A stretch of 13,211 nucleotides of DNA from Ruminococcaceae bacterium UBA6413 (lineage in GTDB: Bacteria > Bacillota > Clostridia > Oscillospirales > Ruminococcaceae). Position 1 is the stretch's first letter. Each line of letters begins with the position of its first letter. The stretch covers positions 1 through 13,211 of the forward strand of contig DJPL01000005.1 of assembly GCA_002437415.1 (NCBI GenBank). The letters are read 5' to 3'. The position numbers and the translations under genes were made by a program. The notes below the pieces were generated by a model. It had not been told where the DNA came from. It was given only the letters and a program-made list of their open reading frames with translations, and did not search any database. Shown here one piece after another: positions 5,680-12,338 of the stretch.

Positions 5680-7431
5680 TCACGCCTTTTCCCATCTTGC
5701 CTTATACTGATCAAGCAGTTCAAACACACGGCTTGCAATTTCCTTGTAATCTTCCTCGTAAAGATTTGCAAGGGATATTCTTACCGTACCCTGAGGTGCG
5801 TCAAAGCCTTGTCCGTACATAAGTACGACGCCCTCCTTCTCTGCAAGATCATTAAGGAAATCAAGGTCGGTGATGTTCTCTTTGACCCAATTTGCAAAAT
5901 CAGCTCCGTAACGGTTACTGCATATATCAAGATAATTCACTAGGCAGTAGTAGCAGGCGTTTGTATCGGAAGCATCGGCTGTAAGTCCGAGCGAGGTCAT
6001 AAGCGTATTATACCGCTGACGTACCGTGTTATTGGCAAGCTCGATGTATTCATCGTTTTCGGGGTCAACAAGGTGAGTAAGCGCCAGTATATCCATAAAT
6101 ATCTGCTGCGGAGTGCTCAGACCGCTTGTGTGATAAAGTCCGATCGAGCGGCTATCGGCAGTCAGGCGCTCGATAAACGGCATATTATCGGGGTTTTCGG
6201 TGACTATGCTGTATTCACTGCGTAAAAATTCTTTCTTATCGTTTGGAAGCCCTGCTATAAGCTCATCTACGATATTATCCTCATTCATAGCTATTAAGCC
6301 AAGTCTCCAGCCTGTTACGCCGTAGAGCTTCGAGAAAGAATAAACAAGTATCGTATTATGCGGCAGTCTGCTGTATACTGTCTGGAAATCCGAGGCAAAT
6401 GTGCCGTACACATCATCGGTAAGTATTATAAGCTCGGGATTTTTCTCTACTACCTTTGCAAGTCGGTCAAGAGTTGCGGAAGAGAGTGCGTGTGAAGCGG
6501 GATTAGAAGGATTTACAAGGAAAAACGCTTTTATTGTTTTATCCTCAAGCTTGGAAAGCTCCTCTTCGGGAATATCCCATGAATCCTGTTCCGTGCTTGA
6601 TACATCGATCGAAACAAGGCCGTAATTCTTAACATCGGGTATCTGGAGATACGGTGTAAAGATCGGAGTGCCGATCGCTATTTTATCGCCCGGGTTCAAT
6701 ACTCCGTTATGACTGAGCGATTCAAAAACATAGCACATAGCCGCCGAGCCGCCTTCTGTAAGGAACAGATCGGTTTTGTCCGCAAGCTTCACTCCGTTGT
6801 AAAGCGTGGATTCAAGGTAAGCGTTCAGAATGGTCTCGGTATTGGTCAGGCAACGGCTCGGAGAGGGATAGTAGTCACCGATAATACCGTTGACAAGCTC
6901 TGCGATAAGCTCGTTTCTGTCAAGTCCCAGTGTTTCGGTACAATAATTGACAGCGTCAATAAGGAAACGATCTGTTTTATCATTGGGATCCATCGCCAAG
7001 TCAAAATGCGATGCCGCCGTAAGCTTATCGGCGCTGTTTTTATAAGCATGACCTGCCATATCGCCGCTTTCAAGCGTACTCTTGCATTCCGATGTGGCAA
7101 ATTCCAAAAGACGTGCGTATGCATCTCTGGCTCCTGCGTTTATCCAGTTGGGGTTGCCTCTGCCTGCGTCAAGCACTGTATACCCTGCGGTGTTGTTTGC
7201 GGCAAGCTCACGCTGTTTTGCGGTAATTTCAAATGTGCCTATTTCCTTTTCAAGCTGTGCCGCCGCATCGCCTGTCATATTATGTACATACGAGCCTACG
7301 GACTGCTCAAATGTAGCGTTTGGCGAGCTGTTGTTAAGGCAAGCCAAAACAATTGCCGAAACCGCGCCGATCACGGCAAGTGTGCCTACGACGATGATGA
7401 TATAAAGTAATGGCGAACGTTTGTTTTTCAT
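5680..7431 (-). CDS. aspD: Membrane-anchored aspartate 4-decarboxylase / aspartate aminotransferase family PLP enzyme
   Basis: This 583-residue protein matches the bifunctional aspartate transaminase/L-aspartate beta-decarboxylase family (AspD/AsdA), fold-type I PLP enzymes that convert aspartate to alanine and CO2. Numbered from MKNKRS: GRGNPNW at 90-96, GGSAAM at 227-232 (cofactor phosphate region), NPSNPAS at 307-313, DDVYGTF at 339-345, the Schiff-base lysine K368 in SFSKLYGVTGWRLG, GLSTPQQ at 437-443, and the substrate-carboxylate arginine in RISLANL at 551-557. All key residues are present. The odd part is the N terminus: KNKR, then a hydrophobic helix at about 7-31 ending in VLAC, which fits a broad lipobox with C31, followed by NNSSPN. 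Charge bias predicts the enzyme domain outside the membrane, whereas characterised AspD enzymes are cytoplasmic. The ATG at 7429-7431 is chosen over one eight codons upstream because it has AAGGAAG 5 bases before it. Family call is firm; location and activity are inferred. Confidence 0.88.
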   Translation of the reverse strand: MKNKRSPLLYIIIVVGTLAVIGAVSAIVLACLNNSSPNATFEQSVGSYVHNMTGDAAAQLEKEIGTFEITAKQRELAANNTAGYTVLDAGRGNPNWINAGARDAYARLLEFATSECKSTLESGDMAGHAYKNSADKLTAASHFDLAMDPNDKTDRFLIDAVNYCTETLGLDRNELIAELVNGIIGDYYPSPSRCLTNTETILNAYLESTLYNGVKLADKTDLFLTEGGSAAMCYVFESLSHNGVLNPGDKIAIGTPIFTPYLQIPDVKNYGLVSIDVSSTEQDSWDIPEEELSKLEDKTIKAFFLVNPSNPASHALSSATLDRLAKVVEKNPELIILTDDVYGTFASDFQTVYSRLPHNTILVYSFSKLYGVTGWRLGLIAMNEDNIVDELIAGLPNDKKEFLRSEYSIVTENPDNMPFIERLTADSRSIGLYHTSGLSTPQQIFMDILALTHLVDPENDEYIELANNTVRQRYNTLMTSLGLTADASDTNACYYCLVNYLDICSNRYGADFANWVKENITDLDFLNDLAEKEGVVLMYGQGFDAPQGTVRISLANLYEEDYKEIASRVFELLDQYKARWEKA

Positions 7432-7500
7432 AGATACTTCCTTTCGGGAAATCATGCTTTGTGCTGTTTCCCTGCTTTTTAATTTATGTAAATTATAACC

Positions 7501-7529
7501 ATGATACCATATATTCCTTGTAAAATCAA
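7501..7529 (-). promoter_or_regulatory. Promoter of the anchored aspartate decarboxylase gene
   Basis: On the minus strand TTGATT (7524-7529), 17 bases, TATCAT (7501-7506). It is 69 bases upstream of the chosen start. No clear operator was found. The surrounding 7456-7654 stretch holds nothing else recognisable. Confidence 0.6.
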
Positions 7530-7654
7530 GTTAGTTTTTAAATTAAAACGGTAAGTGCGGTTAATAATTCATTTGTGGGGGGGAAGTGTTTTGAGTGATT
7601 GACGTTGCTTTCAATTTGTTGATTGAGTTTACCCGGCGGGTTGAGCTTAAATAT

Positions 7655-7684
7655 CAAGAAAAGCGGCTTTTGAAAGTCGCTTTT
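7655..7684 (-). terminator. Intrinsic terminator after the AraC-type gene
   Basis: AAAAGCG (7659-7665) pairs with CGCTTTT (7678-7684), with an inner CTTT/AAAG pairing in the loop. The minus strand then reads TTCTTGATATTT. It begins 10 bases past the stop codon. Confidence 0.65.
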
Positions 7685-7693
7685 CGATGATAT

Positions 7694-8569
7694 TTACTTT
7701 TCGTTTACCGCGATCCAGATCTCGCATTTATAATTCGGGTCGGAAACATCAGGCGATGAATACACCTCAAACTCCACATTTTCCGCATATTCGTACTGTG
7801 AGCTCTGAGGGAAAAACTCCGTTACTATTCTGTGATATGTTTCGATAAAAGCGTCAGGCATTTTACCCTTGCTCGTGAACACCGCAAAGGTGCTTGCGGG
7901 GATCGTCACGATCTCTAAATCGTCATCGACCTTTCTTCCGTCATACTCAACGCCTATGCCGTAAGGGAACTGCTTGGCGCTAAGCTCAGAGGAAAAGCAG
8001 ATACCGAGCAAGCCTTTCATAACGGGGTTTTCGGGCAAATACGAGATCAGTCTTTGCATAGTACCGTCCGCACCATATTCCTGCCACATCGCCGTAATGT
8101 CAGGTGTGGCGTTTGCCGACTGCGGCTTGCCGACCTGCTTCCTTTTGCACACTATCTGAAACGCATCTCTTTTTTCAATTCTGTAATCCATTTTACTTCC
8201 TCCTGTTAAGGTTAATTTTACAGAAAGAGGAGTAAAAATTCTGACACTGCCGCCGCGCTTTGCTTCGCTCGGCGCAATGCCGTGAAATCGGGTAAAGGCT
8301 CGGGAAAAGCTCTCCGGGGTGTCATATCCGTATTTCAGCGCAATGTCGATGATCTTTGCGTTACCCTTTGACAGTTCCTCTCCCGCAAGGGAAAGCCTGC
8401 GCATACGGATATAATCTCCGAGCGAATAACCGCACAGAATACCGAATACTCTCTGAAAATGAAAAGATGACGAATACGCCTGTTCAGCCACTTTTTCAAA
8501 GTCGATCTCTTCGGTTATATTTGCCTCGACATAATCAATTGCCCTTTGTATTCCCTGTATCCAATCCAT
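7694..8569 (-). CDS. AraC-family regulator with GyrI-like effector-binding domain
   Basis: A 291-residue regulator with the DNA-binding part first. Two helix-turn-helix units lie at about 22-47 (FEKVAEQAYSSSFHFQRVF) and 72-97 (the conserved IALKYGYDTPESFSRAF). After a short linker, residues about 128-289 form an effector-binding domain of the GyrI/AraC_E_bind type (starts YRIEKRDAFQIV, ends VSDPNYKCEIWIAV). This domain order, shared with Rob and many Clostridia regulators, usually senses small hydrophobic or cationic compounds and controls efflux or detoxification genes. The start is supported by GGGAG about 9 bases upstream. It follows the ATC-hydrolase-family gene by 95 bases with no terminator between, so the two may be read together. 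Ligand and targets are unknown. Confidence 0.9.
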   Translation of the reverse strand: MDWIQGIQRAIDYVEANITEEIDFEKVAEQAYSSSFHFQRVFGILCGYSLGDYIRMRRLSLAGEELSKGNAKIIDIALKYGYDTPESFSRAFTRFHGIAPSEAKRGGSVRIFTPLSVKLTLTGGSKMDYRIEKRDAFQIVCKRKQVGKPQSANATPDITAMWQEYGADGTMQRLISYLPENPVMKGLLGICFSSELSAKQFPYGIGVEYDGRKVDDDLEIVTIPASTFAVFTSKGKMPDAFIETYHRIVTEFFPQSSQYEYAENVEFEVYSSPDVSDPNYKCEIWIAVNEK

Positions 8570-8664
8570 TCTTCCGCTCCCTTTCTGTGATTACATTCTA
8601 ACATAATGCGTACACGATTTCATGACTTTCGGTGCTGTGTGATGTTATGAAGCGGTATATCGGG

Positions 8665-9297
8665 TTATTGTCTGACTATCCTTGTAACATGAAAGTCGCA
8701 ACAATCATCGCCCTGCGCGAGCGTTTTTGTGCGGTGAAGCTGTCCGCCCTCATTACGATAATTCCGCTCGTCCATATTGCAAAGACAGGGAACAAACTCA
8801 AAGCAGTTCTCTCTTTTACCGAGCTTGCAAATACCGCACTGCGTATATGTATTGTAAAATTCGTCCTTACCCTTTTCGTAAACAAATTCCCAGTCAAGCT
8901 CATATTTTGACGACCGGCTTGCCTTGCTCTCGGCAAGCTTTTTATCCTGAACCTTGTCTGTGAACAGGGTGCATTTTTTATTCTTGTGCTTTTTGACCAT
9001 AAACGGAGAATCGAACACCGCTGTTACCATTTCATCGACAATTTCGGGTGTGATCTTATCGGGCTCAGCCTTGTGTAAAGAGAAAACGAACGCCGCAATG
9101 TACAGGTTCATTTCAAGGGAGCTTCCGCCAATATCGGGAGTTCTTAAAAGCATTGCCTTGTATTCCCGCTGTACCTTTTTCTTGTACTGCTTCATATCCA
9201 TTTCGGGCAATATGGTCGAAAGCTTTGCCAGTGCCGATTTAAAGCATAATAGCTCCACCGCTTTGGCAAATATTCCGTATTTGAGCATATTTATCAT
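8665..9297 (-). CDS. ATC-hydrolase-family protein (L-2-amino-thiazoline-4-carboxylate hydrolase-like)
   Basis: A 210-residue protein with the Cys-rich C-terminal signature of the ATC hydrolase family (PF14196 as I recall it): CGICKLGKRENC at 154-165, FVPCLCNMD at 168-176, HRTKTLAQG at 188-196 and CCDFH at 199-203. The N-terminal two thirds are mostly helical and poorly conserved. The founding Pseudomonas enzyme opens a thiazoline ring on the way to cysteine, but most clostridial members are uncharacterised, so the activity is not assured. The first ATG (9295-9297) is close to an AAGGA site, 4 bases; a second ATG three codons on is 12 or more bases away, so the first is kept. A promoter of its own lies at 9333-9360. 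AraC gene downstream may be in the same transcript. Confidence 0.75.
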   Translation of the reverse strand: MINMLKYGIFAKAVELLCFKSALAKLSTILPEMDMKQYKKKVQREYKAMLLRTPDIGGSSLEMNLYIAAFVFSLHKAEPDKITPEIVDEMVTAVFDSPFMVKKHKNKKCTLFTDKVQDKKLAESKASRSSKYELDWEFVYEKGKDEFYNTYTQCGICKLGKRENCFEFVPCLCNMDERNYRNEGGQLHRTKTLAQGDDCCDFHVTRIVRQ

Positions 9298-9332
9298 CTG
9301 TCCTTTCTTATGTGTGAAATATCGGGATATGG

Positions 9333-9360
9333 GTTATATCCTACGATACTACAAGGTCAA
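9333..9360 (-). promoter_or_regulatory. Promoter of the ATC-hydrolase-family gene
   Basis: On the minus strand TTGACC (9355-9360), 16 bases, TATAAC (9333-9338). The spacer CTTGTAGTATCGTAGGA is a degenerate dyad that resembles sites bound by MerR-family activators in Firmicutes (ACCTTGTAG half-site). The resemblance is only partial. Confidence 0.5.
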
Positions 9361-9430
9361 TCTCTATGCGCTTTACCTCATTTTTCATAACACTACATAC
9401 GTCTGTTTAAATTACTTTTACTGCAAAAGC

Positions 9431-9922
9431 TTAAAATAGCGTGCATATAAAGGCGGCTACTGCACATACCAGTATGTAAACGATAAAGTGTATTATATGC
9501 GACTTCATATTGTATCCGAACATATGAGGTCCGACCACGCCCTTGACCTCGGGGTAGAAATGAGGGAAGAAGTTTGAGTGGCACAAAAGTACCCAGTCAA
9601 AGAAAAGTATATCGTATATTTCCATACAGTAGAGCATTATCAAAAAACGCACAAAAAAGCCGAAAAAGTCGAAATCGTTTTTTATGCCGTCACATGCGCC
9701 GAGCAAAGCCGCACCGATAAACATCAGAACCGCGATTATCGCTATTATCCGGCCTATTATATGAGCGCCGCGAAAACGCTCTTTTTTATCGGGAATCACA
9801 GCAAGGATATCCTTATGTGCCGATGAGAAAAACCTCTTATCCTGAATAAAACCTACTCCGCTGTACAAAACCAGAAAATACGCTAACATAATCATAAGCG
9901 TTGATATTATCGTTACTATCAT
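9431..9922 (-). CDS. Four-helix integral membrane protein of unknown function
   Basis: A 163-residue hydrophobic protein with predicted membrane helices at about 3-23, 56-77, 86-107 and 141-162. The first loop (24-55) is charged, with DKKERFRG; the second large loop between helices 3 and 4 carries HSNFFPHFYPEVKG and GPHMFGYN, rich in His, Phe and Pro and likely the conserved core. I do not recognise the family. The frame stays open to a GTG at 9946, but the GGAGG site lies after that codon, so the ATG at 9920-9922 is taken, with an 11-base gap from the site, slightly long. A good promoter stands upstream and no strong terminator follows, only a weak CTTTT/AAAAG stem near the stop. Confidence 0.75.
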   Translation of the reverse strand: MIVTIISTLMIMLAYFLVLYSGVGFIQDKRFFSSAHKDILAVIPDKKERFRGAHIIGRIIAIIAVLMFIGAALLGACDGIKNDFDFFGFFVRFLIMLYCMEIYDILFFDWVLLCHSNFFPHFYPEVKGVVGPHMFGYNMKSHIIHFIVYILVCAVAAFICTLF

Positions 9923-9969
9923 TTCAAAATAAACCTCCAAAAACACGATTAGCTTTTCCTAACAAACTG

Positions 9970-9998
9970 ATTATAGCACTTTGCTCTTGTGATTTCAA
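9970..9998 (-). promoter_or_regulatory. Promoter of the four-helix membrane protein gene
   Basis: TTGAAA (9993-9998), a 17-base spacer and perfect TATAAT (9970-9975) on the minus strand, 47 bases before the chosen ATG. Confidence 0.75.
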
Positions 9999-10041
9999 GC
10001 GGTTTCGGGGATATTGCGGTGTTGTGATATGAATAAACATT

Positions 10042-10074
10042 AAGCCCATTGAGAAATGAGGTCTCAATGGGCTT
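10042..10074 (-). terminator. Terminator after the first GNAT gene
   Basis: AAGCCCATTGAGA (10042-10054) pairs perfectly with TCTCAATGGGCTT (10062-10074) around a 7-base loop. The outer part of the stem (GCCC-TTGAGA) resembles the three 37-base terminators at 10618, 11275 and 12264, but the inner arm is absent. It lies 5 bases past the stop and may act in both directions. Confidence 0.75.
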
Positions 10075-10079
10075 GTCGG

Positions 10080-10538
10080 TTATTTGCAGGTGTAAGAAAA
10101 ATACTTTCTTCCGTGTTCCCCTTGCGCGCCGATCTTATTATAAAATCCGATAGCGGGCTCGTTCCAGTCAAGACAGCTCCACTCCATTTCGGAAAATCCG
10201 TCCTGCTTTACAAATTCCTCTATGGCAGAAAAGAACTTTGTACCAAGTCCGCCGCGGCGGTTTTCTTCTTTTAATAACATATCTTCAAGGTGAACTCCGC
10301 CCTTTGCCGCGAATGAAGCAAATACGGGGTAATAGATAGCATATCCGACAGGCTCGCCGTTTAATTCGGCAATAAGCGCGGTCGCTATGTTCTTTTCAAA
10401 GAGCCAGTAATGCAAAGCTTCTTTAGTGCCTGTCATATCCTGCGGTCTTTTTTCGTATGTTGCAAGACCTTTTATCATATTTTCTATAAGCTCTATGTCA
10501 TTTTCGGTTGCTTTTCTGACGGTGAAATTATCGTTCAT
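10080..10538 (-). CDS. GNAT N-acetyltransferase, diamine/spermidine acetyltransferase (SSAT)-like
   Basis: A 152-residue single-domain acetyltransferase that should transfer acetyl from acetyl-CoA. The order of motifs follows the SSAT/thialysine acetyltransferase branch: VRKATENDIELI at the start, LATYEK at 25-30, LHYWLF and TALIAELNGEPVGYAIYY (53-70), HLEDMLL at 83-89, acetyl-CoA loop RRGGLG at 94-99, then WNEPAIGFYNKIGA at 125-138, where Asn126 to Tyr133 match the conserved NEPSINFYK region of SSAT. Polyamine or thialysine would be the expected class of substrate, but this is family inference. A strong AGGAGG lies 8 bases before the ATG. It is a single-gene unit: own promoter at 10566-10594 and own terminator at 10042-10074. 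Confidence 0.85.
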   Translation of the reverse strand: MNDNFTVRKATENDIELIENMIKGLATYEKRPQDMTGTKEALHYWLFEKNIATALIAELNGEPVGYAIYYPVFASFAAKGGVHLEDMLLKEENRRGGLGTKFFSAIEEFVKQDGFSEMEWSCLDWNEPAIGFYNKIGAQGEHGRKYFSYTCK

Positions 10539-10565
10539 GGGTTATCCTCCTTTTTTTATGGATTT

Positions 10566-10594
10566 ATTATAGCTGTTTTTTGCGTGAAAGTCAA
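10566..10594 (-). promoter_or_regulatory. Promoter of the first GNAT gene (array spacer copy A)
   Basis: TTGACT (10589-10594), 17 bases, TATAAT (10566-10571). The flanking words (GACTTT before, CAAAAAACAGC directly upstream of the -10) repeat those of the promoters at 11220 and 12201. Confidence 0.85.
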
Positions 10595-10611
10595 TTTTAA
10601 ATATTCGTAAA

Positions 10612-10654
10612 ACAAAAGCCCTTTGAGAAGGGAATTTCTCCGCTCTCATAGGGC
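10612..10654 (-). terminator. Array terminator, copy A
   Basis: A 37-base stem-loop (10618-10654) with arms GCCCTATGAGAGCGGA and its partner ending GAAGGGAATT on the plus strand, then a TTTTGTTTT tract on the minus strand. It follows the second GNAT gene by 22 bases. Nearly the same sequence occurs at 11275-11311 and 12264-12300, each exactly 37 bases. Confidence 0.85.
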
Positions 10655-10676
10655 AAGTTAAAAAACTTGAAGTCGT

Positions 10677-11123
10677 CTACTTTTCCATTACATAATTCGT
10701 CAATGCAATTCCCTTTCTAATAACTTTCTGTTCTTTCACAACTCGATATCCTCGCTGTAGAAAAAATGGCTTTGCCGTAATAGATGCGTGGGTTGTAATA
10801 CTCTTTCCTTTTACAGAACCTTCCAGATCATTACAAATTGCAGATGCAATTCCCATTCCCTGATAATCCTTGTGAACATATAATTTATCTAAATACCCCG
10901 AATCATCTATGTCTCCAAAACCGACTATCTCATCATTCTCGATAGCAACAATCGTTTTATGCTTTAGAAAAGAAAGATTCCACTCCTCTAAATTTACTCT
11001 ACCTGTTGCCCAAACATTTAACTGTTCGTTTGTATAATCTTTTGCATTTATGCTATGAACCGTATTGTAAAACAATTCTGCCAACTGTTCGCAATCAGCA
11101 GGCTTATATTCTCGAATACGCAT
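10677..11123 (-). CDS. GNAT N-acetyltransferase (YafP-like)
   Basis: A 148-residue acetyltransferase. It starts with MRIREYKPADCEQLAELFY, has the central strand VAIENDEIVGFGDI (59-72), the acetyl-CoA-binding run LYVHKDYQGMGIASAI (81-96) with QGMGIA at 88-93, and the C-terminal HASITAKPFFLQRGY (112-126), typical of the YafP-type subgroup. Substrate is unknown; members of this group are often linked to stress or toxin resistance but that is not shown here. A GAGGGTG site stands about 5 bases before the ATG. It is far more AT-rich than the left side of the window (18 G+C in the 60 bases at 10681-10740, against 32 in 421-480), which suggests acquisition. Flanked by its own promoter, leader and terminator. 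Confidence 0.88.
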   Translation of the reverse strand: MRIREYKPADCEQLAELFYNTVHSINAKDYTNEQLNVWATGRVNLEEWNLSFLKHKTIVAIENDEIVGFGDIDDSGYLDKLYVHKDYQGMGIASAICNDLEGSVKGKSITTHASITAKPFFLQRGYRVVKEQKVIRKGIALTNYVMEK

Positions 11124-11133
11124 TTTTCACCCT

Positions 11134-11212
11134 CGCAACTTACGATTTACATTTTCATCCATTCAAAAAATAGGCTATCCTGATTGGAACTGCGATTTTT
11201 TAAACAACAATT
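11134..11212 (-). promoter_or_regulatory. Shared 5' leader, copy in front of the second GNAT gene
   Basis: Leader between the promoter at 11220-11248 and the start codon. On the minus strand it has AGTTCCAATCAGGA (a decayed hairpin), a TATTTTTTGAA tract and the word AAATGTAAATCG (11143-11154), 19 bases before the ATG. The same parts occur in the leaders at 12118 and 13020. Confidence 0.55.
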
Positions 11213-11219
11213 GCGCTAT

Positions 11220-11248
11220 ATTATAACCGATTTTATGGTTAAAGTCAA
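11220..11248 (-). promoter_or_regulatory. Promoter of the second GNAT gene (array spacer copy B)
   Basis: TTGACT (11243-11248), 17 bases, TATAAT (11220-11225) on the minus strand. The sequence upstream, ATATTTAAAAATTGACTTT, matches copy A closely. Confidence 0.85.
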
Positions 11249-11270
11249 TTTTTAAATATCGGTATAACAG

Positions 11271-11311
11271 AAAAGCCCTTTGCAAACGGAATTTCTCCGC
11301 TCTCAAAGGGC
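11271..11311 (-). terminator. Array terminator, copy B
   Basis: 37-base stem-loop (11275-11311), outer arms GCCCTTTG and CAAAGGGC, inner arms CGGA and TCCG, then TTTTCTGTTATA on the minus strand. It follows the CPBP gene by 19 bases. Confidence 0.85.
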
Positions 11312-11330
11312 AGGCTCGCAAACAAGCATC

Positions 11331-12110
11331 TCAAGCATTATCACTACTGCTATTCTTTCTCAGAATATATATGCCATAAACCGAAAGCAAAATGTAGGAT
11401 ACAAGACAAACTATCAAAGCTATTGTCGGGTACTGGTTACTCGTTGAAAAGCAAAACGGAATGCCGCACAGATTTATAATTAAGTGCAGTATAATCGGAA
11501 CCCACAGGTTTTTACTTACTGCGTAAACCGCTCCGAAATAAACGCCGAGCGCGGTCGCCCAGACCGTTTTAGCTATTACCGTTGCTATCGGCTGTCCCAA
11601 AGCTCCGAAAATATGACCTATGCCAAATAATACAGAAGTAATCAAAATCGCATACAAGGTTGCATTTTTTCTTTCTCCGAACCACTTTACAATAATATTC
11701 TGCAATAAACCTCTCAGATACAATTCTTCCATAATGCCGACACCTATGTAGTATACAATTCCTTCAATAACAACTCTCCATACAGTCGGTTTATTATCAA
11801 ACGGCGTAAGTCCGATACAGAAAGCCAATGTAACTGCCACAGTCGCAATTACTGCGGGTAAGCCGTATTTTACCAGCCCCGATAAAGTGCCTTTAAGCTG
11901 TAAGCCGAACTGCCAATCCTTCATCAGAAGCTTTCTGCATACCCAACAAATTGCAAAAGCCAATAAAAAATTCAACATCAAAGTAATGTAGATCGGATCG
12001 ATGTCCTTGATCTTTACATTACAAAACAGTGCCGCCGGCAAAGCGGTCATTTCCATAAATGTCATTATAAGCGTTAATATAACCGCCGTTATTGCTGTTC
12101 TTTTTTTCAT
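11331..12110 (-). CDS. CPBP/Abi-family intramembrane metalloprotease
   Basis: A 259-residue multi-pass membrane protein of the CPBP (CAAX protease and bacteriocin-processing) family. The three signature motifs are present: EELYLRG at 128-134 (EExxxR), FGIGH at 162-166 with H166, and HLIINL at 209-214 (HxxxN). These residues form the buried metal site that cleaves within the membrane. About seven or eight hydrophobic helices are visible; the first starts after MKKR, so the N terminus is inside. The C-terminal tail is short and Ser/Lys-rich. In Firmicutes such proteins act in bacteriocin immunity or peptide processing, but no bacteriocin gene is visible nearby, so the role is open. GGGGTGAG lies 4 bases before the ATG. 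It is a single-gene unit in the array, moderately AT-rich (21 G+C in 11701-11760). Confidence 0.9.
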   Translation of the reverse strand: MKKRTAITAVILTLIMTFMEMTALPAALFCNVKIKDIDPIYITLMLNFLLAFAICWVCRKLLMKDWQFGLQLKGTLSGLVKYGLPAVIATVAVTLAFCIGLTPFDNKPTVWRVVIEGIVYYIGVGIMEELYLRGLLQNIIVKWFGERKNATLYAILITSVLFGIGHIFGALGQPIATVIAKTVWATALGVYFGAVYAVSKNLWVPIILHLIINLCGIPFCFSTSNQYPTIALIVCLVSYILLSVYGIYILRKNSSSDNA

Positions 12111-12117
12111 TCTCTCA

Positions 12118-12194
12118 CCCCAAATACCGATTTATATTTTGCTGTTTCAAAAAACGGGCGTTCCTTGTCGGAGCTGTAATTTCTGAAATTTGCA
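12118..12194 (-). promoter_or_regulatory. Shared 5' leader, copy in front of the CPBP gene
   Basis: On the minus strand: TAATTAAGTGTGCAA near the expected start, CAGCTCCGACAAGGAAC (a decayed hairpin), CGTTTTTTGAA, then AAATATAAATCG (12128-12139), 17 bases before the ATG. It aligns with the leaders at 11134 and 13020. Confidence 0.55.
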
Positions 12195-12200
12195 CACTTA

Positions 12201-12228
12201 ATTATAGCTGTTTTTGCATTCAAGTCAA
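12201..12228 (-). promoter_or_regulatory. Promoter of the CPBP gene (array spacer copy C)
   Basis: TTGACT (12223-12228), 16 bases, TATAAT (12201-12206) on the minus strand. The spacer end CAAAAACAGC is the same as in copy A. Confidence 0.85.
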
Positions 12229-12259
12229 TTGTGATTTATTATTGACAGACTCATAACAG

Positions 12260-12300
12260 AAAAGCTCTTTGAGAACGGAATTTCTCCGCTCTCAAAGGGC
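12260..12300 (-). terminator. Array terminator, copy C
   Basis: 37-base stem-loop (12264-12300) with GCCCTTTGAGAGCGGA pairing to TTCCGTTCTCAAAGAGC on the minus strand apart from one outer mismatch and a wobble, then TTTTCTGTTATG. It follows the nitroreductase gene by 38 bases. Confidence 0.85.
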
Positions 12301-12338
12301 AGGCTAATAACCGAAAATCGTTGAATAGAGTGTACCTA

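Noticed and set aside
6709..7410. 233-codon plus-strand open frame
   Set aside because: Antisense to the aspartate decarboxylase gene, whose frame shows family motifs throughout; the plus-strand product is Cys-rich nonsense.
9923..9946. GTG start adding eight residues to the four-helix membrane protein
   Set aside because: The GGAGG site lies downstream of that GTG, so the ATG at 9920-9922 is the likely start.
10612..12300. Integron attC sites between the array genes
   Set aside because: The spacers have long fully paired stems followed by T-tracts and no GTTRRRY/RYYYAAC core pair, so they read as terminators, not attC sites. No integron integrase is in the window.
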